Shown here: positions 10,858 to 31,149 of the stretch, one piece after another
Layout: each line of letters opens with the position of its first letter
How positions within the stretch are numbered: the stretch's first letter is position 1
Source of the DNA: Angiostrongylus vasorum
Lineage: Eukaryota > Nematoda > Chromadorea > Rhabditida > Metastrongylidae
Direction of reading: 5' to 3'
Assembly: GCA_018806985.1 (NCBI GenBank)
Contig: JADANN010000099.1
Span: 1,922,001-1,986,000 of the forward strand
DNA: 64,000 bases
Notes under the pieces: model-generated
What the model was told of the DNA's origin: nothing
Databases searched by the model: none
The model's input: only the letters and a program-made list of their open reading frames with translations
Program-made: the position numbers and the translations under genes

Positions 10858-11489
10858 TCCAAAACAGTAGCTGATTTTTGAATAGTGGCATATGGTGACT
10901 AGTAAGGTGAACAATTTTAGAGCATTGTTCGCTTCTATAACTCTATCGACATCTCAAGTCCACAAGTAGTTTAGTTATCGAAAAATCATCGGGAATCATC
11001 AAGAAGGCTACTATCGTCCACCACGTAAAGCTTAAAAAATTCTGTTTTAACGCATTCACTGTCATTTCATTCCCAATAACTATGAGGAATAGTGATTGAG
11101 ATAAACTTAAGATGAGTTACAGAGCGTTTGGAAATGTTAAGAACAATGTTACTGTGGCGGACAGTAGTGATCTATGCGCCCCGCCTCGCCTACCCCCTCT
11201 TCCCCCCCATTACGCGGAAGTCCCTTCGTCCTTTCTCTTCCTCTCTTAGATCTATAGACAATTCCTCCTCCATTAGTCAGTTGAGTTTCATAGCACTCAA
11301 ATACTCTAATAATCTAAAAATTACTGCCTGTTGTCGAAAAACTGACACCGTTCGTCTTCATCGACATCGAACTCTGTTCCCGTTCTACAAGTCGTTTTTT
11401 TATAGGGTCAAACCTTTAAACCTTTTGAGGTCATCGATCTTCTCTCCTCGACTAGATTCTAGTACTAACAACGGTATCGTGTTATATCA
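10858..11489. other. pygl-1 upstream region
   Basis: Balanced intergenic sequence with pyrimidine-rich stretches at 11165-11260. Two AG acceptors near 11453 (CGACTAG) and 11461 (ATTCTAG) lie 30-40 bases before the pygl-1 start and are plausible sites for spliced-leader trans-splicing. No promoter motif can be assigned. Confidence 0.35.
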
Positions 11490-21041
<9,552 letters not shown>

Positions 21042-22080
21042 CGAGATTTGTTCTTTTTTTACTCATACTAACACTAGTACTCATCTGAGTTGCCTTTTTA
21101 GTGATATTTATTTGTGTTTAACTGGAAGATTAGATGCTAGGTAAGGAATGTTCACGACACCAATATGTTGTTAAATGCTTCCCAGTGTCGGTTACGTGCG
21201 GGCAGTTTTTGCTCGATATTAGATCCAAAAACATAGAAGTATGATTTACTATACATTGGACTTTTTATATTGCCTCTTGATAGTTCGTTTTAGATTGTAT
21301 TTTGACAAATGTAGATAAATATGTCTTAGAAATCTGACTTGTAGTCCATATCAACCAGCCATGCATATTTAACATGAAAAACTATGATGTGGCATACTTG
21401 GAGCCAGTTAACGTTATGTCACTCAACTATTTGGTTTTTATCCCATCACAGTATAGTCCTTTTGAGGTTGTTCTTATTCCCATTAGGTCTCGATCTGGAA
21501 TGTGTTGTATTTCACTTTACTACTAGTAACTGCGGCATCCCAAAAGGTGTGGAGGTTTGGGATAATTCAGAGGCAGTTGTCTTACTTAGTAACCAACCAG
21601 CTCGTGTTTTTCTCTTGTTGACATTTTCTTGGCAAGAAAAGCGCTCTGCAAGAAAAGTAGCGCGAGATGAAAACACTTCCGTCAATGATATGTTATAGTG
21701 CTTAATATATGACACTGTGTGTACTGATTACAACGCGTATCCTTTAAAACCGCTCATTTTCCTGTGAAGAGTCTAATAGTCCGATTTCTTGACCCAGTTG
21801 ATAGTTTCATTAACTCAAATGTTGTGTGGCGAAATTGCCAATAGGAGCAGCAGCAGTATATACAGACGTGGAAGATACGTTTTTTGTGGACAAATCCCCC
21901 CGTGCCTGTTAGGGAGGAGGGTCGTCCTGGACCGATAAATTCACCGTAGGAGGCAGAAGTACAGATTCAAGCTATCCAAACTATACATGAGAGGTGGGTA
22001 CACCTATAGAATCTGAGTGTACATTGATAGCAATCCTATAAGTGGAGATGTGCCGCAGTTCGCAGTGATGAAGTTTATAT
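21042..22080. other. pygl-1 downstream region
   Basis: No clear AATAAA follows the pygl-1 stop; a GATAAA variant occurs near 21317. An open + frame at 21384-21698 and its antisense lack splice context and recognisable motifs, so I do not call them genes. Confidence 0.4.
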
Positions 22081-22084
22081 ACGA

Positions 22085-22321
22085 TTACTTGGGATTTCTT
22101 GGATAAAGGAAAGAATCTGCTACCGATATTGTATTTTTCATTTCACATGACTGGTCTCTCAAGAGATCAAAGGCGAGAAAACCGACAAGTCCAAGTAGCG
22201 TTATAACATGAGGTTTGTAGCGTAGCCTTATGTTGCGATCTTGTCTACTTGTAGGAGACCCTATTACGGTCATCCTCTGAATCGATTCTCCATCCCAGAA
22301 ATTGTTAGTGAAAGCATTCAA
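22085..22321 (-). CDS. Possible first exon of a membrane-anchored protein
   Basis: A start codon at 22321 opens 78 codons on the minus strand. The first 38 or so residues are hydrophilic and basic (VIGSPTSRQDRNIRLRYKPH), followed by a hydrophobic stretch ITLLGLVGFLAFDLL, then a polar region. That pattern fits a type II membrane anchor. A donor-like AA then GTAATC lies at the end near 22085. I could not find the next exon to the left, and no family is recognised. It could also be a chance open frame. Confidence 0.3.
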   Translation of the reverse strand: MNAFTNNFWDGESIQRMTVIGSPTSRQDRNIRLRYKPHVITLLGLVGFLAFDLLRDQSCEMKNTISVADSFLYPRNPK

Positions 22322-22599
22322 TAGCCAATTCTAGGATGTGATCCACAGTAAAATCATTTCTATATGATTGTCGTCGATACCTGAATAAGAAAATTACAGT
22401 GAAAATGAAATTCAGAGTATAAATCTGAATTCAGAATGGGAAGAATGGAACCCACTTTTTTTGGGTACTGCTCAGGGCATGCTTCTGTCATGGAAATTCG
22501 TTTTTGGCAAGGAAGGAAAATTGCCACTCGATCTCATAATGGCATAATGGCACGACTTTTGTAGTGTTCGATCACATCACTCACAAGCAAACGATACAC

Positions 22600-23180
22600 G
22601 GTAAGGTTTAGATAGCAGAAATCGACATCATTATAAATGAGATGCTCACTGCCAGTTTCCTAAACAGCCCCACTACAGCCCACCACACAGTCGATATAGG
22701 GATTACCAGAAACTGCGGTGTTTAGTCAGAGTTGGACTTTTAAGAGCCATTGCCAAAAAAAAATTCAGTGGGCAAAATCTATAATACAGTGCATATGCCA
22801 ACTAATTTGCACCGACGACTACAAGCGGATTGTCGAAAGGCTTATAAACTTGTGCCGCACCCGCTCCATTTCCTCCAAAATGAAGTTCAGATCGCATCTC
22901 CACTACCACTGAGGAGTTGCTTAAAAGAAGAACAATGCCCTTGATCCTACTGCAACACACATAACACGGCTAGGACTAAATGTCAGATGCTGAAGAGCTT
23001 TGCAGGAGGTTCTACATCGATGCAGGCAGAAGAAACTGTTAGAAGCAGCACGAAATGCATCTAGCGGACGTTACCAAGTCCCCAAGAGGCCAACACCATG
23101 GACGACGAGAAAGAGACGAATAGTGGGTTTGCTAGCACTTGCATTACTCATGAAAGCGGGCGATGCAGCTATCCAAGTGA
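22600..23180 (+). mobile_element. RTE-type non-LTR retrotransposon fragment
   Basis: Pieces in different frames match the linker between endonuclease and reverse transcriptase of RTE elements common in hookworms: a DPTATHITRL-like run near 22945, then ALQEVLHRCRQKKLLEAARN at about 23000-23060. The copy has frameshifts and stops and lacks catalytic regions. Confidence 0.6.
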
Positions 23181-23800
23181 GTACGCTTTCATTTATAAAT
23201 TAGGCGGATAGAACTCTAGTATATATACATAAAGCAGCTAATGAAGCTAGTTAAGATAGACGAGTTGGTATTCTTAGAGGTAATCATGCTCAAAATAATT
23301 CACCATCAAGGACGTAGATCCGATGGAACGAAACGAATGGAAAATACAGAGATTGTATGATTTGTAAGCAGGATTTCGATCCCAATTTCTTACTCGACGT
23401 AGCCAACTTAAACAGCGGACCACCATATGGGGAAAGTCTTCTTGTACCAAAACCACTGTTGTTACCCACCCGAGGTACATTCGAGGCCACATATCAAATA
23501 AATTTTACGTTCGACATGATGAGTATTTACTGGCTATTTAGAATTCTGGCAGATAACAATCTTTTATGTTACCCTGGAATTTTGCTTCGGACTGAAGGAA
23601 TAAAGTCAACGTACCACACCTAGCACATATTTCCACTTTTTATTTTTCATTTCATTGTTTTCTACTTGATTTTCTGCCAGATGGAACCAGATTGTGTGGG
23701 AGAACGTAAAATTTTGTAGAGTACAGCACCATATGCATGAAATCTATTGGTGTACAAAAAAAAGAAACAAATGAACAAAAAATGAAAAAGAATGAAATCT

Positions 23801-25089
23801 CATTTGTCGCCCCCTTCATCTGAATAAGATGTTCGAACGACAATTCGCTTCACTTCAAATTCCCCAAAAAGTGCGAAGTCTAACAGATTGGATGACAAGA
23901 GAATCGAAAGCCAATCAAATATCTTTTGTGCTTCTAATCCTGTTCTGTTTGGAAGTCCAGTTTTTGGCGGAGAGTTCCGATGCTGCCAGTCAATGGTAGC
24001 GGCCGCTTTCCAACGAGTACTGCTTGGACGTCGCGTGGAGCAAAGCGATCTGGATATACGCGATTCATAACGAACACGTCTCACTTTTCGGAAATATTAT
24101 ATGAAATGCTTAACGTTCGGCAGCTTTTTTTTCACTCTTTTGACCTTTAGGTATGAATGAGGTTTTAACGCCAAAAGTGAATAAAAGTACATTTAGGCAT
24201 CACATGAGAGTTTAACATTTCCTACGCCTGCTGTTGATGAACCCTCCCAACGGTTTATCTCTCACAGTGGCTGGGAGATCTTCCTGTGTGTCGGACTGCG
24301 ATGTACAGCGAAATGATTCATCCCCCCACCCACCAGGGCCCCCGAGCTGAGAAGGAGTTCGGCGTTTCCATCAGCAAGCCCAGTTAAGAGTAAACCTATA
24401 CCAGGATCCACCACCGTCCTGGTATCAAACTAGTCGCATGGTGGTAAGCCTTCCTCTGATCCACAAGGGTGGCGACTACGTGTGATGGTGACGACCTGGG
24501 GCAGACTTTGATCTGGCTGCCCTCAGGACTCCAGGGCACCGCAATGGCTAAATCAGCAAAACTCCGAAAAAAGTGGGAATTATACTGGGGCCCACACAAC
24601 CAACGAGGACGGGCCGTCCGGGTATCCCAGTGAGTAGTGATGATGAACGCTACATTTCTTCGGATAAGAGCTCAATGCTATGGCATGTCACTATCTGATT
24701 TTGAATGGTCCTAATGATATTTGTAAAAGTCCTCTCCTAGATAGTCGTAATTGCTGTACACACGAGCACTTCAGACCTTTGAAGACCTGGCTAGGCAAAC
24801 GATGACTAGTACTTCACTCTAAGGATTTTCGACGATGATGTGAACATAATCTATACGATTTGAAACACGTTTAACATTAGAATCAGCTTGAAACGACTAA
24901 CTTTCCACTTGATAGACGAACTTTACAAATCATATTCGCCCGGAATCGATTTCTGTTACCTAGTAGCGATTGAGCAACGACAGCTTCGAATGAAAGCTTG
25001 AAATGATCCTGTGCCATCTTCTGCAAAGGTTTTAACTTCTTTTCTGAATTCCTCGTCAGAATTCGACTGCTAAATGAAGGCTTACTCAT
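23801..25089 (-). CDS. Possible two-exon gene, function unknown
   Basis: Exon 1 would run from the ATG at 25089 to a donor (G then GTAACA) near 24963, encoding MSKPSFSSRILTRNSEKKLK and a hydrophobic end. Exon 2 would start near 24081 after TTCCGAAAAG and runs in the matching phase to a stop at about 23801. It includes RWKAAATIDWQHRNSPPKTG and an aromatic/hydrophobic run IFDWLSILLSSNLLDFALFG. The joined product would be about 136 residues, basic at the N-terminus. The intron would contain an R3 repeat. Phase agreement supports the model; the weak exon 2 acceptor and lack of any known family argue against certainty. Confidence 0.3.
24240..24632 (+). repeat. R3 repeat, near full length
   Basis: One of the most complete copies: ACGGTTTATCTCTCACAGTG at the left, then CCCAGTTAAGAGTAAACC, GATCCACAAGGGTGGCGACT, GACCTGGGGCAGACTTTG and GACGGGCCGTCCGGGTATCC at the right. 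Confidence 0.9.
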
Positions 25090-25311
25090 ACTACCTTGAG
25101 GTTTGGATTCAAAAACTCAAAAAGTCATAGAAACGGAACTTCAAATCTTTTCTGCTCGTGTACAGCGATTAATCTTAGCACACTATAGAATTCACAATAT
25201 AGAGTCTATTTAACTTTCTACAAGGAGTTTCTCCTGTTTTTATATCATATTTTACAACTTCTTTTTAAATTGACACAGTTCTTCAATTCCTGTACGTTAT
25301 AACAAAGATAG

Positions 25312-25605
25312 GGCGCGTGTGGCGCAGTGGTTGGAGGCGCCACTGCGACACACACGTGGAATCGATCCCCGCGCCCAAGGCCCACCAAGCCTTCCATCCC
25401 CCCGGGGTCGGAAAATTGGTACCAGACTAGTCTGAGAAGACAGCAGCACTGGCTCGATGCATCGGTGAGGCCACCGCGAGTCATTGTGAAGGCCAGATAT
25501 GCATTTAATCACCTCGAAACGATACTCAATGAAGTTGAATGCATGGCGCATCCCCCCAGGGATTATCAACGCCGACAGCCTTTATCCTTTTATCACAAGG
25601 ACTGC
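25312..25605 (+). repeat. R1 SINE copy
   Basis: Starts GGCGCGTGTGGCGCAGTGGT with ATCGATCCCC as B-box, contains TCATTGTGAAGGCCAGATAT, and ends CAACGCCGACAGCCTTTATC. Open frames through it on both strands are repeat-derived. Confidence 0.9.
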
Positions 25606-26540
25606 ATATGTTGGGAATGATGAGCGTCAGCCGATGTGAACTATTCACTTCGCAAACAAACTCAGACCATCAGCGCTATTAATGCTTTGTTGAAGGAATA
25701 GACCGACTATTTACTTGAAGGTCATTGACCATTCTCTGCATGTTGCATCCTTTCCATTTGGAGAAATTAGCTTTTTTCCAGTTCACTCATTCCCTCTAAG
25801 AATCCTACAAATTCACCTCATAGAGTGAGACTTCTTGGCGAAATTACCATATTATATTCGTCAATATTACTTAGTATGATATTCACTTTCTATCTATAAC
25901 TTGCTTCGAATTATCTTCAGAATACTAATGAAAGCAAAACTTGTTAACTTTAACCAAGCTTTCGATATGCCACTCATTCATTAGCTAGTATTTTGAAGAA
26001 TTAAGCAAGCAAGGGATTTAGGAAGTAGAAAACACATCTTCTTTATCCCGCCAGCACTTCGGCACAGGAGGTGCTATCGAGTAGGCTCCAGCCACTATGT
26101 CATAAGCAAGAGTCGAAGTCTGCTGCAACAAACTCGGAAGCACTGATTACACTATACTAAGATGGTAAAGACAGCTGAGGTTGAGGCTGATAAAACTGCA
26201 GTGACTATTTCAGAAAAGGCACGACAAAGGCGCTGTATACTGTGAAATTGGCTTAGCAAATGAAGGCTCAGTAGTCTAGTGGGAAATTTTAAAAAACATG
26301 GGCGTTTAAAACACCTTACGAGTAGACTTGCGTGTAGTTATGTTAAAACAAATGCAGCACTTACCTAAAGAAAAGTGAGACCAATCGTAACGCGCTACAT
26401 TAATTTTTTTAATCTGTTTTTAAAATATTTTGGAGCAAACAATTGTTCCTTATCATAAGATACCATCTGTTGAACACCGTTTACAATACCAGAATGCTAT
26501 TCTATGTTTTACCTTTTATTTCCTGCCCTTTCTCTCTTCA
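25606..26540. other. No gene recognised
   Basis: AT-rich sequence with no credible open frame, exon signal or repeat family that I can identify. Confidence 0.5.
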
Positions 26541-26544
26541 CCAA

Positions 26545-26725
26545 AGGACATGGTATGAAACACAACCCCCAAGGATGGTGAGTATTAAATATGAAAACCT
26601 TCCGTTCGGCTTCGAACTCGTCATTACCATTACGAGGGCCTTACGTGCTACCCACCATGCCAAATGTCCTATATTAATACTAGAACTGTTTTTTTTTGGT
26701 ACATGAGTTACTAGAAGAGTCGGCA
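26545..26725 (-). repeat. R5 tRNA-like repeat copy
   Basis: On the minus strand it reads GGCATGGTGGGTAGCACGTA, then the B-box-like GAGTTCGAAGCC. The same design occurs at 30.0 and 62.5 kb. Confidence 0.6.
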
Positions 26726-26999
26726 GCGTTGAAGGTCTCTTAAAAACGAGCTTAGAGATGAACATCGACTTCTTCGAACAAACAATGAAACAAATGGGAT
26801 GTTTACGGTGTGAAGATGTTGACGAAAGCCGGCTTTGACAATGTTTGTTGCCAGTGGTCCAACATAAAGCTGTGAAAGAAACGATGTTGGATTTGAAGAA
26901 GTTCAACAGAGGTGGTCATAGCTTCTATAAAATTACCATTGGCAGCCTTAATGCCAGTAAGTCTTTGCCTAGGACAGATCAGCATTCATTCAACTCTAA

Positions 27000-27070
27000 T
27001 GATGCATGATAAAGTCGAATGCATGGCGCCCATTCAAGGCTTGATCAACACCGAGAGCTTTTAAGCTTTA
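27000..27070 (+). repeat. R1 SINE 3' end fragment
   Basis: Only the tail part remains: AAGTCGAATGCATGGCGCCC followed by TTGATCAACACCGAGAGCTT. Confidence 0.8.
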
Positions 27071-27364
27071 AGATGCTTGAATAACATCAGTTCGAAAGTC
27101 ATGTACTGAAAGGCTAAATTTTTGGCGATCAACAAGAACATCTATGGTAATTGATCAGAAAACTCTTTCATCAGAAACAGTACAGCTAATGAAAAAACAG
27201 AGTTTTATGAGCCGTCATTGAATGCTAACTTCCGTCCGATCTTGTAAAGTTTCGTGGATAAGTGGTAGAAGAAGATCTTAAGGAAAGAAGACTGCAGTTG
27301 TGATTGAATTTGGAGAAAACAGGAAGAGCATGTGCAACATCAGTTTGCCTATTATGGGACCAAA

Positions 27365-27545
27365 ATGATCACCACACGGTGTGGTAGTGAACGCGTTAGC
27401 CCCCGGAAAGGGTAAAATGTGTTCGATCCTCATCGCAGACACCTGTGGCCCAGAGTTCTGCAGATACGCCAGCGTCATTGTGCTTATAATTCATATCATA
27501 CTCTGCCACGAAAAAAGAACAGGCAGAAAATAAAAAAGTTATTAT
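27365..27545 (-). repeat. R4 repeat copy
   Basis: Reads CACACGGTGTGGTAGTGAAC, CCCCGGAAAGGGTAAAATGT and CAGAGTTCTGCAGATACGCC, the reverse of the copies at 1.76 and 47.5 kb. Confidence 0.75.
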
Positions 27546-28900
27546 ATTGTGAATTATAGGACCAAAATGATCTTTCTCCAGCGCCTGCACTAAGCTTCCA
27601 GAAAGGCAACAGAGCAGATCGTCCATGACTTTGACTCTTATCCCTGCTGGATAAAAAACCACCTGGAAATTCTATCGAGTTTCTATCTGAGATTCGAGCT
27701 GCGACTGAAAGCAAAAAATAGGAGCATGGTTCCAGGACTCGCTAATATTATTTCCGACTTCTTTCTAACTACCATGAACTGAAAAAAATCTCAGATCAGT
27801 GGAGGACGCCGCGCATAGTCACCTTGCTCAAGAAAGATGACCGAAGAAATTTTTCGCAACTATCGGCTGATATGCTCGTTGATTGTACTCTACAAGTTAT
27901 CCATGAAGATTATCCTGCCGGGCATACCAGACTTCGGATGAGACACAACTAGTTGACCAAGCAGGAATCCGATAGGGATTCTACTGCACACACCATATCC
28001 AAACCGTTTCATAGGTCTTAAAAATCTATCGAAGCATTTTTCCCATTGTCCTAACCTTTATTGACTAGAAGAAAGCGTTTGACCTTGCCGAAACAAATGC
28101 AATACTATCAGAGCTCGTCGATCAAAGAATAAACCCATCCCATCCTATATGAGAACTATTAGGTGACTGTTATCGAAACTGCACTACGAAAATACAGTTT
28201 TTTCCATCGAAGCCTCACTGCAAACCGATGGCAGATTACAATTCGACAACGTTGTATCGCCAAAACTGTTTAGTGCCGCATTCCAGTGGACCACGAAGTT
28301 ACTCGATTGCAACGAGAAAGGCATGTTTATTGATGGAAAATTCCTATTAAATCTTCATTTTCGTTATTCCGACGACATCGTCATCTTCTCAAGAATTACC
28401 GGCGAAGCAGAGACGATAATCAACGAGCTCAATGAAGTCGGGAAAAAAGTTCGGACTATGAATAAGTAGGACGAAGACCCAGCTCATAAAGAACCCATGG
28501 TGCGTAGGAAAACAAATCGAACTGGATCTCCGTTTACAGAGACTACCTCGTACGTGGAAGTTAGGCGTTCAACGAACATAAAGAACAGCATGAAGGAGGA
28601 AATGGACAAAGGAGGGAGAAATGGTCCCCCTTTGAGCCTCTCGAAGAAGCCACCGACAAAGTAGTGGACCCAAAAAGCCGCGCTGTCCTATTCTACTCAG
28701 CGCGCCTCCCAGCGCTCTGTTATGCATTTTTGGATCTGAACAAGGTATGCCACTACATCACTATGATTCTTCCAAGGAAAGCTCGTCTTTTAGGCATGGA
28801 TTACTTCCAAATGGGTTTCCAAAGAGTGGTAAATCCCCCGCTTGCATGTAAATACCCAAGAACACTCCAACACATCAATAAAGGATAACCAATCGGAGAA
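27540..28900 (+). mobile_element. Degraded RTE-type non-LTR retrotransposon
   Basis: Frameshifted pieces follow the order of an RTE reverse transcriptase: ISDQWRTPRIVTLLKKDDRR near 27795 (the IPDQWK...IHKKGD region), a SPKLFSAAFQWTTKLL piece near 28260, the catalytic-box remnant SDDIVIFSRITGEAETIINE near 28370, and a LPALCYA piece near 28700 from the C-terminal part. Stops and shifts are frequent, so it cannot make an active protein. The nearby R4 copy sits at its left edge. Confidence 0.75.
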
Positions 28901-29980
28901 CTACTTATTACAGTATCAACAATAGTAGGGTAAAACCCAGATTTCTTTCTAAGATTTCCAAATACATGGATATCTAGACCAAATAAACGGATAATCGTGC
29001 ATTGCTGTAGATACACTCTTCACTTTATTTTCATATAAATCAAAGATGAGTCGCCAAACCTGAGATAACTCACAGGAGGATCAAACAGTTGGAAGTGCAA
29101 TGAGCAGTAATAAATTCATATCAGCAATGTTGCAGATGTAGATCACGTTTGAACAATCTGAGAGTGAAGTGAAACTTGAACCCATCTGCAATTTCTAGCA
29201 ACTGTAAGGAGTGGTTACTGTATAGAGCTATGAAGGCTAGTCATCAATTCACATCAACTTGTGTAAGGTAAAGCACAGAACCATATTTGGGACACATAGT
29301 GGCGCTGATTGTAGGGCCACGTGGAACTATTTCTTCTTTGCCATCTAATTTGTTAGCAATTTATCTCAACAACGAGCAGAAAAGACATTTGGCCTCTGTT
29401 TTGCTTCCCTTTTTTTTACTTTTCTTTCACAAAATGATCGCTGACTTTAATAAAATAGGTCCACGAATTACAGAATACGTGAGTGCTTCCGTAAGGCAGA
29501 GATAATAAGTAACCCATTCACTAGCAAGTTTTTTTGTTTTACTTTAATTGCACACTAAACAAGAGTCAACACAGCATTGAAACAGTTGCATCTGTGAAGT
29601 AGAGAGATCTCAGAAGTTTCCTCAACAGCAACACGTAGCGCATAGCAACAATGTCTAACCAATGATTTAAAAATTACATGTAGAAACATTACTTAGCCGT
29701 TAGCGTGTTCAAAATCTCTCCGCAGTTGTCGAAAAACCAGCTCTGTCGCTTTTGGGTTTAATACTAAAGCTATATTTGGCGAAAGACGCAAGCAGAAAAG
29801 TGCATCGAAATAAATGCATAAAATGTGTGTGTACGGTTCCTTTTCGGGAATGTGTCAGAAAGCTGTATACTATGTGTATGTCTTAACTACTCGTTTTCTG
29901 GAATTTCCTTTGCAGCCGATTTAGACACTGGGATTTTAACACTTAAATTACCCTCATTCATGTTTGACTTTTATTCACTG
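28901..29980. other. No gene recognised
   Basis: Only short open frames without splice context; nothing identifiable on either strand. Confidence 0.5.
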
Positions 29981-29984
29981 CCTT

Positions 29985-30195
29985 TTCTTCTTTCATGGCA
30001 GACTATCATGTGAAATACAATTACAAAGGTGCTGCGATATGAGCGAAACTCAGAACCTCACGTGAGCTTCGAACCCGTGATTGCCCCTCACCTCGGGGCT
30101 CACGTGCTATCGACCACACCAACCTAAGCAATTGTTTTACCTTTCTAGCAAACAACAAGGAATAGAGAAGACTAGGCAGCAAGTAAAAAACTTTA
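29985..30195 (-). repeat. R5 tRNA-like repeat copy
   Basis: On the minus strand: GGTGTGGTCGATAGCACGTG (A-box-like), then a CACGGGTTCGAAGCTCACGT B-box region and a GCTCATATCGCAGCACC tail. Confidence 0.65.
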
Positions 30196-30199
30196 AGCA

Positions 30200-31130
30200 T
30201 TGGGTTCACTGATGTTCCAAAAAATCCATATTAGTGTATTAGAAGTTCGTCAGTAAAAGCAGGTAGCTTCGAAGTTCAGAAGAGAGAGGAAGAAAACACA
30301 AAACCATGACTGGCCGGCTAAACGTTGGGAGAGGTCATTGCTTCAACAAGTGATGAGCATAAAGATAAGCACTGTAATAAGTTCTCCAGTACTGCAGAAA
30401 CTAGAAAAACCACTGTTAAAGTACTCGGTGACGGTTAGATGGAAACAAGTCCAAGAGACAGGTTACGAATAAGCAGACAGATTTCTTATTCGCTAATAAC
30501 TCAATTAAGGCCATAGAGAAGACACCTCTCATCTTTGCAAACTATGCCGCCTATCGCGACTCCCACAGTGCATGACGACTAATGAATTAAGTCATTTGAA
30601 ATACTAAAAAAAGAATTAGTTAGGAAATCCAAATTCCACAACAGACCCAATAAAATTTGGGACGTCAAAATGATGAATTATTAATACTTTAGATTTTCAC
30701 GTCATGCAAATGTCCTGGTTAGAGGGGTAATCCTGTCAAGTTCATGTTTTTGTCTAATAACAAACACAGGTGGCAGAAACCTAGTGGTAGGATGTGAGTC
30801 GTAAACTAGATCTCTTTCTTATTTGGACTATGTTAGAGTTCGAATCTGTTGGTTCTAAACAGCAAAGAAATGTACGATTTCCCTCACGGCTGACCCATAC
30901 AAAAGCTGTTGTTACCCCTAAGAATAACAAATGAGAAAATCTCGAATGAATCACATTCTTCCTCATGATACCATCTTATTCATAGGAAAACATCTTCAAA
31001 CACATACTTTCAACTATTTATCAGCTCCAGAACTCCCCGGTCGAATGTGTATTATAGCAGTCTTATAACTGACACCTCCAGTTTTAAAACCTAGTCTCTT
31101 TTTTTCAGTCCTAGTTTTCCTTATTATTAC
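30200..31130. other. No gene recognised
   Basis: No open frame or repeat of note on either strand. Confidence 0.5.
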
Positions 31131-31149
31131 TCAACTGTAATGGACTTTA

